Below, piece by piece: positions 36,601 to 47,329 of a stretch of 64,000 nt of DNA. The DNA is from Gnetum montanum (taxonomy: Eukaryota; Streptophyta; Gnetopsida; Gnetales; Gnetaceae). A program made the position numbers and the translations under genes. The stretch's first letter is position 1, and every line of letters starts with the position of its first letter. The notes beneath the pieces were generated by a model. The model had not been told where the DNA came from, searched no databases, and was given only the letters and a program-made list of their open reading frames with translations. The DNA lies in the NCBI GenBank assembly GCA_015680685.1, contig MNCI01009117.1, forward strand, positions 352,111 to 416,110, given 5' to 3'.

Positions 36601-39600
36601 GAGAACTAAGTATACCGATGATCCTAAGATTTTCTTCAAACTTCAGACCCAAATCATCTATTTGAGTGAAAAAGTCATTCATCTCATCTAAATGACTTTG
36701 CAAGGATGTCCCTTCCTTCATCTTAATTTTGAAAACCCTATTAATAGTATAATAGTTATTCATTCCAGTGGGCTGATCATACTTTTCATTTAGAGTTTTT
36801 CAGAGTTCATGTGATTGGGAGATTCCTCTGTATGTCTGTAATATGCCACTACTAAGACATGGGCATATGGTTGTGAGAGCCTTCCTGTTGAGCTTCTCTC
36901 ATTCCCCATTAAGATATTTTGTTTGACAGCTAGCATTTGACACACCAGATTTGGCCTTAGCGTTATCCTTAGACTTGAGAACAATATTAGAGTCTTTAGA
37001 GAAAAGAACATCTTCCATCAGGATCTTCCAATTGTTTGTTGTCGACAGACATTCCATTTCTAAGAGCTGAAAACACAATTTACACAAAATGACAAAAATC
37101 GTATGGACATAGGATGGATGCTGCTTGTTCTGTTTTGTTGTGCTTGCTAGGGTTCACTGATGTGTACAACATTATTGCATAACAACCTTCACACACCAAA
37201 TCCCAATGCTTCAATTTGCAACAAAAAAGCTTTGATACCACTTGTTACGAAATATAGTGCAGGGAAAATCCCAGATCAAATAGTGTTACCATGTAGAAAA
37301 ATGTTGAGAATAAAAATGAAACACTGAAGGAACAAAATGCAGGAAAAATCAGAGATTTACATGGTTTGGCAAAGTGTTACATACAATAAACAAATAACAT
37401 AGCAATTTACATGGAAATCATATGTGGGAAAAGACCACGGGAAAGGGTGCATGACACTCTATTTCTTCAAGGAGCAAAAGAATTGATGATTACAACCAAT
37501 CAACCCCCTGAGCACCTTATATAGATCTAGGGTTCCAAGCCAACTCACAGTTAACTCCCTAACACCTTATCTATTTTCTTTTGTTCACTTTTAATTCACT
37601 ATTTCAAGGGAGTTTACATAACTCCCTTTTACAATACTCTTTCTTTTTTTTAAAAAAATTTATACAAAAGGGTCAATGTTAAAACAAAATGGTAGAACAA
37701 ATTTGGCTTCACACATCAACAGATGAATTTTCTTCAACAGTTGAATTTTCTTGGATATGAAATTTTGTTAGCAAGATTTTTCACACCAAAAGTACTGTAA
37801 TATCAGAAAATTATATACAGAATATATTACAATTCAAATCTGCTACAACAGATGTACTTTCTGTATCAATCTGTATGTCTACAGATTGATCCGGTGTCTC
37901 ACCTTATACAATGGACGAGAATCTTCATGAATTTGTTTACAATGAATGGTCTTAGTTAGGGTTTCTGATATTTTCTCTTGATGAGCCATTTCTTATTATC
38001 CACCAACTATAGCTTCAATTCTCAGCTATGGCTGCTTATTTGCTTTTTTTTTTCCTTCATCTAATACACACTATCTGAAATTGAATTTTTAATTACATCC
38101 ATTGAGACCATTTTGAATCTATCCAGCTACACCAGTTTTAGAATTCCTTTTACAAAATTTTTTTGTCCATAACTCAGCATTGCCTACTAGAATGAAATAT
38201 GTGACCTGAGTTTTCCATGCCAAGACTCTTACCCCGAAGCTGCACACACTATCTTCTCTTTTGTCTTGAGTGATCACTCTTCAATCATCTGTACCATTTT
38301 GTCACATGGACCCTTTGTTTAAATTTACATGTAATCTGGCTTTGTAACCATGATTCCATGTATACTAATTTCCTTCCATGGATTATTTGTGGCTATACCA
38401 TGAATTGATCTTTATACTTCCATTTCTTCATGCATTAATCTTCAAGTTTAATGTGTGGATGAACTGGTATTCCAACAGTCTGTTAGATTGTTTAAAAATT
38501 GGTCTACTGTAATCGGATGTCTATTTTTTTAAATTGCAGATGAAGATGTTTATGTTACTTTTCTATCTGGGATTATGGTTGGTAGCAAACAATCTGATCC
38601 GTTGCAGTTGCAACTTCTCATTGATTTTTTGGCTGGGCATTCGGGAACTGAGAAGGTTTGCAGGACTCTCTTGTTATTATTCATTTTTTTGGAGGTCATA
38701 CAATGTGATAATAAAACTTTTAGGATCATAAATTGTGACGAGATATATCTTGCAGGAACAAAAAATGGCTGCCCAAATTGCCCATGTTATAATTGCTGGA
38801 GACTCTATTGATATAAAGCACAACCTTGTTGCAAGTCAGGTAATGCCTTTTTGAAATTTACTGTGAAAGGTATGATTTTTGTTATACGAACCTTGTATAT
38901 TGAATGTTGTGTATTCTTTCACTTTATATATATTTATTCTTGTGGCTGATATTTTGGATCACCATTAGTTGCATGATTATGAGGGTAGTGTCTATAGATG
39001 CTTAATTTATGATAAAATTTGAGGGTATAAAATTTCACTTAAATGTTCATCTGTTTTGTTTTACAATGGAATCTGCAAAAGATGTTCTATTTTATTTGAG
39101 ATAAATTTGTTCATTTTAAAGCTAAATGTATAGTTTATTGCAGTCTCTTGGACCCAAGGATCAAGCTAGACTTACAGAGCCAATCAAAGAGCTAGATGTA
39201 TCTTTGACACAGGTTCCATGCATAGCCTATTGTAACATGATTTGTTTTTCAAGAAATCTGTTGCTTGTTGCTTTTGGAATTAATGACAGTGCTTAGTTAA
39301 TTTTAGTTTATACTTGAATGTCACTAGTGCTCACTAGTTTTGGTGTATTTCATTATCAACCTCTTCGGACATTACTTGAAAGTGGCTTATTTTTCCAGTT
39401 CTTTGGATTATGAAACTGAAGCTTCTAAGCTGGTTTACGTTGAAGCTATGACTGCATATATCTAATTATGCCTTTTATGTGGATTTCCAGCTCGTGGCAG
39501 CTTTGCCTGTTGACATAATGCCAGGGCCAAATGATCCAGCAAATTTTTCTTTGCCTCAGCAGGTGCTTGCCATGGCTTAGTTTTGGCCAGCCAAAAAGAA

Positions 39601-42600
39601 TAAATATTTTTTTATTTGAATTAGATGTTGTAACGAAAATCTTTTAATTGCTACTTCATGTTTTTATCAGCCATTGCATCGATGTCTTTTCCATGGAGCA
39701 TCTGCATATACCACATTTATCTCTGCAACGAACCCTCACCAGTTCGAGATAAATGGAGTTTGGTAATGATTCTAAGGGAACAACACAAAATAATTTTTGA
39801 CTTTTATTTAACTCACAAAATTAAGGTTTATCTTTTGTATAAGTAACATGAACTCTTTAATTTCAGTTTCTTTGGCACCTCTGGGCAGAATGTTGATGAT
39901 ATGGAAAAATACTCAGAAGCAGATGAAAAACTTGATTTCATGGAAAGGATGTTGCGATGGAGGCATTTGGCTCCTACTGCTCCTGATACTCTTGGTAAGA
40001 GAATAGAATATCTTGTCATTTATGATTTTAACATAACAATCAAAATCAATTTGCAAAAATGGTAACTGGATGAATTTATGATAAGGATTTATTTTATTAT
40101 TACTTGAGAATCCAATTTTCTTGTGCTTGTACTTTTCAGGATGTTATCCATTCACTGATCGAGATCCATTTGTTATAGAAGTATGTCCACATGTTTATTT
40201 CTGCGGAAATCAAAAAGACTATGGGTCAAGAATGATCAAAGGCATGTTTTCTTCCTGATGTTTATCATGTTACTTCCTGTGCATGAGGATTCATCTTCTC
40301 TGCCATTTTCATTCTTCACAGGTCCGGAGGGACAGATGGTGAGGCTTATCTGTGTTCCTCGGTTTATTGAGACGGGATCTGCTGTCATGGTATGTGATTT
40401 AGTTTTAATGAAATAATATTATTGATTTTTTAAAAAATACATACATTGAACGTTTTATTAAGTATGAAAGTATATATGATCAAGTATACATCACATAAAT
40501 TGGCAATCTGAAATTTATGATAAGTTGCATCATTGTTTAGACTTGAAAATTATTGAGTTTAGTTTTCAACCCATCTCCTCATTTCTTAAAAAGAAAAAAT
40601 AAAAAAGCAAAAAATTATTGAGGTGTAGCTTCGTAAGGATTGCTACTTGCATCATGCAGGTCACAGGTTTAATCCCCAATGGGTTTTACCTTGAGATATA
40701 AATAAATTGTTTTCCCAAGAGGCTAATTTCAGTGGAAGAATTGTTGCTAAGATAATGACACTTAAAATGTTTCATTTATATTAACCATCAAGAGAGAATA
40801 GCATTAATCAGCTCGAGGCATTTAAATATGTTATTGGTTTCTTCAACCAGACTTTCAAGTTTGTTTAAATATTGAAAGTTTTGTGTCAATTAAGATAAGA
40901 GTTGCTAAATAGTTCATAGACAATAGAATCAGGAAATCCATTTTTTTTTTGTTAAAAAAACCAGCATTTTGGTCTTGCCTGAATTTCTTTTTTATTTCCA
41001 ATAATCATGGGGAATAAACTTAATTGAGAGAGAGGTTGACCTTTTTCAGGAAGATCAAAGTGGAATTTTGGCATCATCCGAGACTGCAACGGCAGGAAGG
41101 TCAAGATAGTTTCAACTTTGAGATACATTTTATTAATATATAGCTAAGCTAGTTTAAAAGAACTTGTTGAAATTGAATTTTCATTCAAAAGATCCCTTGG
41201 GTCTTCACATTGCAATCATCATCATTCTAGCTTCATCACAACTACGTAAGGTTGTCTTCATGAGTTCTTTTTTGTCTTTCACATTTATCAAGATCCACAC
41301 CAATAGTTATTCCAATGTTCTTACACATCTTCTCTTACTACTATCTCATATCTTTTTGGATCTTCTTTGTTGCTTTCTTTAAGTTTAACCAAGCAACTTC
41401 TTTTGACAGGTGCATTTTTAGGGCCTTGATAAACATGGCTGAACTATTTAAGACAAGCTTTCATTAAGTTATCAGCAGTTTGTGGTACTTATAAACTTCC
41501 TCCGATACAAGAATCACCAACTTTATCACCTATTGATTCTTACAGAGCCTTACACTCTTTAGCTTTCCACATCAACATATTAGAATAATTCAGTTTCAAC
41601 TTCAATTACTATATGTTACTGAAAACACCCATTTTTAATGGAAAGGTAGAAACACTTAAGGCTCTGTGAAAAGGTGAACAAATTTACGAGTGTACAAGCT
41701 ATTGAAGCACGAGGAAGGTCAGGCAATGAAGCGTAATACGGCTTATGTTTCTTTTAGTAATACTAAAAGATATATACAGATTTCCATCTAACAAAATGAC
41801 GTCATGCTGCCAAACAAACAAGGATTTGTTTAGCAAATTGATGTGACTGCAAATGACAACCCAGAAGTAAATGTTGTCTTCCAGTATTCTATTAGTAAAA
41901 CTGAAAATGGAGTGTTCTATTATATCGATGTGGAAATTGCCGGACTCTAGGGGTCTATTGGATAGAGTTCAGTTCAAGTTAATTTTTACATAATTTCGGA
42001 AATATCTTAATCTAACGCTTTGGGCTTAAATCTTCCACTTGTAACCGATTATGATTGACTTTGAAAATAAACACTCTTACAATGCAGTGATGTGGAGCCC
42101 TGTACAGATATTAATGGGCAAGTTCGTATGTGCGAAACGGAGTAAGAATGTTCTCTATATTATTTTTTAACAGTGGCAGTGAATATTAATTTTAAAATTT
42201 AGAATTGGCATACCTCAGGAATTTCTTTGCAGCTTAGAGATGAACCAAGTTAAGATGATCAAGTATTCATTACATAACGTGAATGGTCTAAACATAATAA
42301 TTTTTATGATACCTGTCCATTCCTTTCTGAATTATTTTCTTCCTTTTCTTATTTAAACATTCTACGGAAAACCAAAACACATGCTAGAACATGTTCAAAC
42401 GCAATAAGCATTTGTTAGATTTTCTTTCTTTTTCACTGTTGCAATGTTATCGGATATCAAAGAAGTTAGAGGGTGCAAAAGAGAAAGGAATGATTTGTTC
42501 ATCAGGACTGCTACAAGAAGGAATAGTAAATAGTTAAGGAAGGGGAAATCACATATTGAGAGAAATGGATAAATTTGTTAAACAAGAAGATATGATGACC

Positions 42601-45600
42601 TATGAAAGTATAAATAACGGAAAAGGAAGCTAGAAAAGCAGCACAGCTAAGGCAATATAATAAGCTCTACAATAAGATTTGGTTATAATTAGAGAAAAAA
42701 CTTATAAATTTGTTGGAATATAGGAAAATGAAAAAATTGTACACATAATGTAAGTTGTATTGATGGAAATAGTCAATAGATTCTACCTAAAAGATGATGA
42801 AATAATTGGCTTTGACCCAGTGGCGTAGTGTCTAAGTCTCCGTGTTGTTGTCTCTGCAGTAGCAGCTCAGATTCCCATGGGTCCCTTTTTTATCTGCTTC
42901 AAAAATGATAATGAAATAATGACTGTGAAAAGCTACTTCTATTAGTTGCTACTTGTATATGAAGAATTTCCTGGTGAGCTATAACAATATGGATCATCAA
43001 GCACAGATCATTTTGATTAAATTTTGCTAGACATCGGAAATGCTGTCAAAAATAGGAAAACAAGTAAGTTTTTAGGGTTTGATGTTATCTAAATAGAAGC
43101 GTAAAAGCGTGCATAGAAATTAAATTATCTAGTTTAACTTGCTTAATGAAATACAAAATCAAAGATGCTTGGAGAGTGAAGGAGGAACATTACGGTACCA
43201 CTATATATAAATAAAGGAGATGTGAATGAGCAAGCCAAAGATGGGAAAATTGAACTTATGATTCATATAATGAAGTTCTAGGAAGGTTAACTATGCAGGC
43301 AGTTTTCTTTTCAATATAATTTGATGGAGAAGTTTAGAGGAGAGGAAATACTCCATATTAAACTCCAAGTTCTAGTGGTGATCCTGTCAATCAATTAGAT
43401 GGATGTTTGGCGTTCTGAAATATATGTTATAGATTTATTGTGTGTTGACGTAACTAATCGCTCAAATTGTGTTTTAACAAAATTCAGATGTATGCCTGAT
43501 TGAATGGCAATCTCATTTTATTATATTCTGATTCTTCTTGAAAAGTTTGTGAAGGTAAACTAAAGAATATTGTCCAAGTTTGCACGGAACGGGCAAGATA
43601 CTATCGATCATAATAATTATCGATCATAATAATATCTCATGTAAAGATGAAACCAGAGTTATACTATTCATGAAAATAGTAACATGAGTATTTTTCTAGG
43701 GAAAAGAATGTTCATACATAACGTTGGAGTGTTATGGCCACGAGCTTCACTTCGTTCTTTCCAGAAGTAATTGATACATTAAGAGTATCTGGCACCACAT
43801 GACAAGGGTTACAAGGCAAAGAAGAGATAGGAATCTTAATATAAAATATTGGAGGATTGACATTAAAGCAAACTGCATAGAGAATGTTAAAGTCGAGTTG
43901 CAGCCCTATGGGAGTTTCATTTCCTAGAAACTAATATTTGTGACATGATCCTAAATTCCTGTTTTCTTTGAGTTGCTTACACTTGCATATATCATCATAG
44001 AAATTTTACAACTTGAATTTGGACTTTCTTTTTATTTGAAATACTTGAAAAATTGTCGTTGCAAATCTTAAGAGTGATCTTCCCTTGCGAAGTTTGTACT
44101 GGATGAGCTTTGTCTACATGGGTATCTTTGGAGACACCATAATTAAAACAAATTCAAATTGAATTTGTTTAAGACTACGATGCAAACATTTAGAGCTTTT
44201 CCCTCCCCTCCTCCTCCCCCCCCCCTCTTTTTTTTTTTTGAAATCTGAGTTCTGTTCGATTACTGTAAGGCTTGGGTGCCTTGATATACATATAATCGTA
44301 TGTGCAAATTAGGGGAAGAAGAAATAATGGCCACGTCATGACGAGTAACAACATATAGTTAGATTGAAGTGTGACTGTGGAATCAATTTACAAGGTTGTC
44401 TTTTCTTTGCTTAAAGGTTCCTTAAAATTCATTTCGACCTCGACCTAACAAAATATTGAGGAATCCTACAATAACATTGATACGATCTTTTAGACTTAAA
44501 ACTCTTAGAACGTACGATATTTATTGTATTATTCCATTTAGTACTGGTTAGTTCTATTGCGTTATTATGTCAAACTAAAACTTTGTAGCCAAGGTGCTTT
44601 TTAGCAAACATGACATTTCGGAGCTAATAAGCTTGTGGATTGAAAATATAATTTTCAGAATTTTATTCAACATTACCTTCAATTGTTAGTTTATAAGAGC
44701 AAAATTGCATGCGCTGTGTAGTTCGGAGGCTTCTGGTTGGTTATCAAATTTTCCGACTATAAAATCAGGAGAGTCGTAGGAATTATTAAGTAAATCCATA
44801 GAAAAGTTGAGGTAAGGTGAAACATTTAGGTGATCGATAACGAATCATCTGTAGTTAAAAGATTAGATCATATTTGCAAAAGTCTTTTCAAAACATATAT
44901 CCCTAGATGTTCTCACATATAGAAGTCATTTTAAAATATATTCTTAATTCTTCTGTAGTACCAGAGTCATTTGTATAGTTTAATTTACTGAAGATATGAA
45001 TATATACTCTTAATCATCTAGTAATTTGGGATCTAGAATCTCCTTTAGATATCCCATGGTTATTTGAACACATCCAACATGAATATTATAAATAACATTA
45101 TTGTATTTCAATTAACTGAAGTTCACCTAGACTGCCATTTCTTTAGAAGCCGACTTAAAAGGACCATTCAAAGGAAATTGGCTTTTTTGCTGGATATTCA
45201 AATATGATGGCTTTCTAAATGGCTAAAGCTGAATATCCTTTGGTGTTCCTAAATTGATTTTCAAGGATGAAATGAAATATAATAATAATTAAAAAATTCA
45301 TCAATAAAATTTCTGGAGAGAGCTGCCGAAATATGCATATTATTTATACGAAAATAGGAACAAGTAAGTCTACGGCTGTTTATTTACTGGTCTTGAAATA
45401 CTAATGTCTCCATCTCTATGCAATCATTTTAACTAGTCTAGAACGGTATTGATATATGGACGACATATCTTAATCGTTAAATTTGAAATAAGGCCATACT
45501 GTAGGATTTTCTCATTGTTATAACTATTCTTTTTATTATGCAGGTAAACCTTCGTAACCTGGATTGCGATCTTTTAACATTTTCAACTTCATCTTTTATT

Positions 45601-45606
45601 GTTTAA
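25080..45606 (+). CDS. POLD2: DNA polymerase delta small subunit (13 exons, 438 aa)
   Basis: The subunit binds the catalytic subunit of polymerase delta in the nucleus and is needed for lagging-strand synthesis. Exons: 25080-25254, 26876-26982, 27123-27249, 27519-27632, 38540-38655, 38756-38839, 39144-39212, 39491-39562, 39671-39762, 39867-39994, 40140-40241, 40322-40389, 45544-45606. Joined they give 1317 nt without a stop, the usual length of the family (about 440 residues). An OB-fold part comes first ([20 protein letters not shown], then SGRVKLAGD). The inactive phosphoesterase-like part follows ([64 protein letters not shown]). An in-frame TGA upstream supports the ATG at 25080. All introns are GT-AG except intron 11 (GC-AG). 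Intact frame and splice sites suggest a functional gene. Confidence 0.95.
26122..26310 (+). mobile_element. SINE-like tRNA-derived unit in POLD2 intron 1
   Basis: An A-box-like TAACTCACTTGGTTAGAGC and a B-box-like ATGTTCGATTTG are spaced as in a tRNA-derived head. The body of about 120 bases resembles no other copy here. The right end is not well defined and I saw no target duplication. Confidence 0.5.
28753..29335 (-). repeat. 3' LTR of Element 9
   Basis: It aligns with 37740-38477, apart from a SINE present only in the other LTR. Its left end reads GGTTGAATTTTC where the 5' LTR has TGTTGA, so the terminal T is mutated. A short purine tract (AAATTGAGAAG, - strand) precedes it. Confidence 0.82.
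29502..32446 (-). pseudogene. gag-pol remnants of Element 9
   Basis: On the - strand, gag starts near 32320 and gives [20 protein letters not shown] (32272-) and [14 protein letters not shown] (about 31860). The RT block near 30300-30360 reads [17 protein letters not shown], matching the Copia motif before the RT finger. The RNase H tail near 29600-29750 reads [23 protein letters not shown] and KANGLTKPC. Stops and frameshifts are frequent and the integrase is hardly recognisable. Not functional. Confidence 0.75.
32447..32457 (-). other. Primer-binding site of Element 9 (tRNA-iMet type)
   Basis: TGGTATCAAAG on the - strand directly follows the LTR end TCAACA. It matches the Met-initiator primer site common in plant Copia elements. 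Confidence 0.8.
32464..33032 (-). repeat. 3' LTR of Element 8, with an internal duplication
   Basis: 569 bp, against 479 bp for the 5' LTR. The extra 90 bp come from a tandem duplication (about 32482-32572 and 32575-32662) of the segment with AACAATGATACC and GCTGAGAATAACAATGAAAC. Confidence 0.85.
33040..34900 (-). pseudogene. RT and RNase H of Element 8
   Basis: RT begins near 34620 ([30 protein letters not shown]), continues after frameshifts with [16 protein letters not shown] and keeps the active site [11 protein letters not shown] at about 34060. Then comes [18 protein letters not shown] and [18 protein letters not shown]. RNase H lies at 33194-33450 ([27 protein letters not shown]). 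At least two frameshifts and several stops break the gene. Confidence 0.88.
34993..35898 (-). pseudogene. Integrase of Element 8
   Basis: The GAG-pre-integrase region reads [20 protein letters not shown]. The core follows with [20 protein letters not shown] and the Glu region [11 protein letters not shown], so the D-D-E triad is intact. The 224-codon part 35224-35898 is open. After a TGA it goes on as MAYLINRSP, then [11 protein letters not shown], the usual Copia C-terminal segment. Confidence 0.9.
35950..37160 (-). pseudogene. gag and protease of Element 8
   Basis: Gag (about 37090 to 36300) has [19 protein letters not shown] and [16 protein letters not shown], the UBN2/Retrotran_gag pattern of plant Copia elements. 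The zinc knuckle [14 protein letters not shown] (C-x2-C-x4-H-x4-C) is intact near 36350. In the protease the active-site DSGA is changed to DLGA (about 36140-36150), so the enzyme would be dead even if the frame were whole. Confidence 0.87.
37229..37240 (-). other. Primer-binding site of Element 8 (tRNA-iMet type)
   Basis: TGGTATCAAAGC on the - strand, two bases from the LTR end. Confidence 0.82.
37243..37721 (-). repeat. 5' LTR of Element 8
   Basis: It starts TGTTACGAAATATAG and ends CACACATCAACA in + orientation. It aligns with 32464-33032 without the 90-bp duplication. Confidence 0.87.
37722..38477 (-). repeat. 5' LTR of Element 9 (main part)
   Basis: It aligns with 28753-29335 on both sides of a SINE insertion at 38076-38243. 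Its first 18 bases (GATGAATTTTCTTCAACA) are an imperfect duplication of the next bases. Confidence 0.82.
38076..38243 (-). mobile_element. SINE inserted in the Element 9 LTR, 10-bp target duplication
   Basis: The segment is missing from the sister LTR. ACACACTATC occurs on both sides (38066-38075 and 38244-38253). On the - strand the head reads CTTCGGGGTAAGAGTCTTGG and then GGTCACATATTTCATTC, related to the SINEs at 24420 and 54924. The sister LTR gives the empty site, so the limits are exact. Confidence 0.85.
38540..40389 (+). CDS. POLD2: POLD2 exons 5-12 (phosphoesterase-like part)
   Basis: Eight short exons keep one frame. Exon 5 starts AT|GAAGATGTT after a phase-1 junction and reads [17 protein letters not shown]. 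Exon 6 ends in VASQ, exon 7 in LDVSLTQ, exon 8 in SLPQQ. Exon 9 joins exon 10 through a split TG|T codon. Exon 11 ends AAAG and is followed by GCATGT. A GT at 40180 in exon 11 resembles a donor, but the conserved reading [12 protein letters not shown] runs through it. Confidence 0.93.
40242..40321 (+). other. POLD2: POLD2 intron 11, GC-AG type, 80 nt
   Basis: The exon end AAAG is followed by GCATGTTTTC and the intron ends TTCTTCACAG. Only this choice keeps the frame ([18 protein letters not shown]). The nearest GT, three bases on, would add four bases and shift the frame. Confidence 0.85.
40614..40770 (+). mobile_element. SINE-like tRNA-derived unit in POLD2 intron 12
   Basis: GAGGTGTAGCTTCGTAAGG (A-box region) and CACAGGTTTAATCCCCAATG (B-box region) are spaced as in a tRNA head. 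No target duplication is clear. Confidence 0.5.
42807..42910 (+). mobile_element. Short SINE with 10-bp target duplication
   Basis: ATGAAATAAT flanks it at 42797-42806 and 42911-42920. The 104-bp body has GACCCAGTGGCGTAGTG (A-box region) and CAGATTCCCATGGG (B-box region), similar in size and form to short plant SINEs. Confidence 0.7.
45544..45606 (+). CDS. POLD2: POLD2 exon 13 (C-terminal 20 codons and stop)
   Basis: [20 protein letters not shown] then TAA. The VNLRNL segment directly continues exon 12 (FIETGSAVM) as in other plant POLD2 proteins. The acceptor is TATTATGCAG. Confidence 0.9.
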   Translation, partial: VNLRNLDCDLLTFSTSSFIV

Positions 45607-46977
45607 TGCTAGTTTCATGGCATAAACTTAGCTGAAAGTTATTTTGGGGAATTGCTGAGATTATCGAGGCTTTAACGGAACATATAAGAGAGTAGACGAA
45701 GTAATTTCAATGCAAAACTGGTTTTTTATTCACCTGGTGTAATTTGCATGGTCTTTGTTAATTAATTCTGATAATCATTGTAACATTATGTGTATACTTC
45801 ATGGTAATCAAATTTTAGTGACTAGTAAATATGATTTATTATTAGACTTCCTTTTTTTATTAATAAAATCTTCTTTGTACTTATTAAAAAACATTGTTGA
45901 ATTAAGAATAGGGGAGTTGTCATTAAAATTATATCAAATGCACTCTTAAGATAAACAACTAGTACACTATTTTGTTGCCCCTTGGCTAATGCCTCGAGTT
46001 CAATTTGAACTAGTAGCTTGTTCCATGCAAATCAATGAGCTCAACTAATAATAAACAATTGTGCAATGAATGGTTTAAATAAATAAAATGTTAATGTTTA
46101 CAACTTTAATTCATAAGCAATAATTTGTTTCGACACAAACTAAGCAATAAAGAATTTATAATTATAATACGTAATGACTTAATAGAGCTAGCTAAGTGTA
46201 ATTAAGAGACATGGTTGCTTAATAGCATTGTTTTTAAGCTTCTATAATGGCAACAAAGTTTTTGTGCTGGATGTAACAAAGTGCTTTTATAACAAAAGTT
46301 GTAGTTTAGCCGTGCCTAATCTTTAGTTTCAACTTATTGAACTTTTTGAAGTATATAGAAAACATTGAAAGACTAAATTTTGATAATTTTGGAATAGATA
46401 AAATATCAAATTCATGCTTGTTGAGCAAATAGATAAAGCAAGAAAGCATGTTTTATAATATGAACTTTAGTTTTTAATGGTTTTTTCATAAGATAACTAT
46501 TCAATTTTTTTCTAGGCAAGTTAAATTTGTGTATGAATTATAGAACCTTTTATTTTAATTTGTGCATGAATAGTAATATAAATTTTCCAACTTGTACCTC
46601 AAATGTTAGAATTTTTTGACCTTTTTGTTTTGATCATATCTATAATGAAGATTTTAGAACTTTCATTGCTATCTATAGCCTTTACTATCCATTTTAATAG
46701 AAATTAAATTGCCTTGAAAATAAGCAAAAGGATTTCTAAGTCCTTTAGATATTATATCATCATCATTTTGGTGGCTTTATCTCATCTAGGATGGGTTAAA
46801 CATTATGGTATGCTAATGATTCAGTGATGACTTACTATGGTCAATTGTCTACTTGACACCATAGTTTCTAAACGTATGTTTATACCATACCCTTAGTTGG
46901 CATGTGCTTGAGCATAAAAAAGGATCATCACCTAGAGGTCCAATGCTCATCCCACCAAGGTGGGTTCTTGGAAAGGT
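45607..46977. other. POLD2 3' flank, no gene seen
   Basis: AT-rich sequence. It should contain the POLD2 3' UTR and polyadenylation site, but several AATAAA-like strings make the site uncertain. No coding remnant or repeat was recognised up to the family C copy at 46978. Confidence 0.5.
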
Positions 46978-47329
46978 GTAATGACACTACTCTAGGGAAG
47001 CATTGCTTGGCACCACCTAAGAGTTTCAAAGTTGTTAAATGTGCTAGTCACAAGGTGGACTATGCCTTGACATCCTTGAGAACTTGCGAGCTCAATGAGT
47101 ACACAATTTACATGCTACACGTTAGTCCATGGCTAGGAGCATCACAAGGATGCCTTTATAATCACATAAGCAATTGAACTAGTGCAACACACAACATATT
47201 TAAGAGCACTAACATTTACATATGACATTGTTCTCTTAAGAGAGTGGTGGCCTGACCAAGAGAGTCAAAGCCTCCCCAACAAGCCTACATATCTTTGTGA
47301 TGTCGTTCAAGAGAAATCAAGGCCATGTA
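46978..47329 (-). repeat. Family C repeat, left part (split by Element 5)
   Basis: It starts TGTAATGACACTAC and matches 57264-57640 over its length. It continues at 53938 beyond Element 5. Family C is probably an LTR read on the - strand, since the copy at 57264 is preceded by a primer-site-like sequence. Confidence 0.72.

Larger units (their letters stand above)
32464..37721 (-). mobile_element. Element 8: Copia element nested in the 5' LTR of Element 9
   Basis: LTRs lie at 32464-33032 (3') and 37243-37721 (5'). The insertion is only six bases from the Element 9 LTR end. The left target duplication is GTTGA (32459-32463). On the right GATGA lies at the LTR edge and an exact GTTGA at 37740. 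All Copia domains are present in the order gag, protease, integrase, RT, RNase H. It is younger and better preserved than Element 9. Confidence 0.9.
28753..38477 (-). mobile_element. Element 9: Copia element in POLD2 intron 4, itself carrying Element 8
   Basis: LTRs lie at 28753-29335 (3') and at 32458-32463 plus about 37722-38477 (5', split by Element 8). A perfect 5-bp target duplication GTCTG flanks it (28748-28752 and 38478-38482). The LTR terminus TGTTGGAATACC (- strand) is typical of plant Copia elements. The coding part is badly decayed. Without it and Element 8, intron 4 would be about 1.2 kb instead of 10.9 kb. Confidence 0.88.
40390..45543 (+). other. POLD2: POLD2 intron 12 (5.15 kb)
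   Basis: It runs from GTATGTGATT to TTTTATTATGCAG. It holds two SINE-like units (40614, 42807), a C/T-rich tract at about 44200-44240 and short repeats such as a 15-bp unit at 43604-43632. I found no clear coding remnant. Confidence 0.8.

Noticed and set aside
40180-40416. GTATGTCC at 40180 as a POLD2 splice donor and the open frame across the next intron
   Set aside because: The conserved protein reading runs through this GT, and the open frame across 40242-40321 is out of phase upstream.
41380-41480. Possible Copia RNase H tail on the - strand in POLD2 intron 12
   Set aside because: Only a vague resemblance over about 25 codons with stops; too weak to annotate.
46902-47177. 91-codon open frame as a gene
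   Set aside because: It lies in family C repeat sequence and the other copies do not keep the frame.
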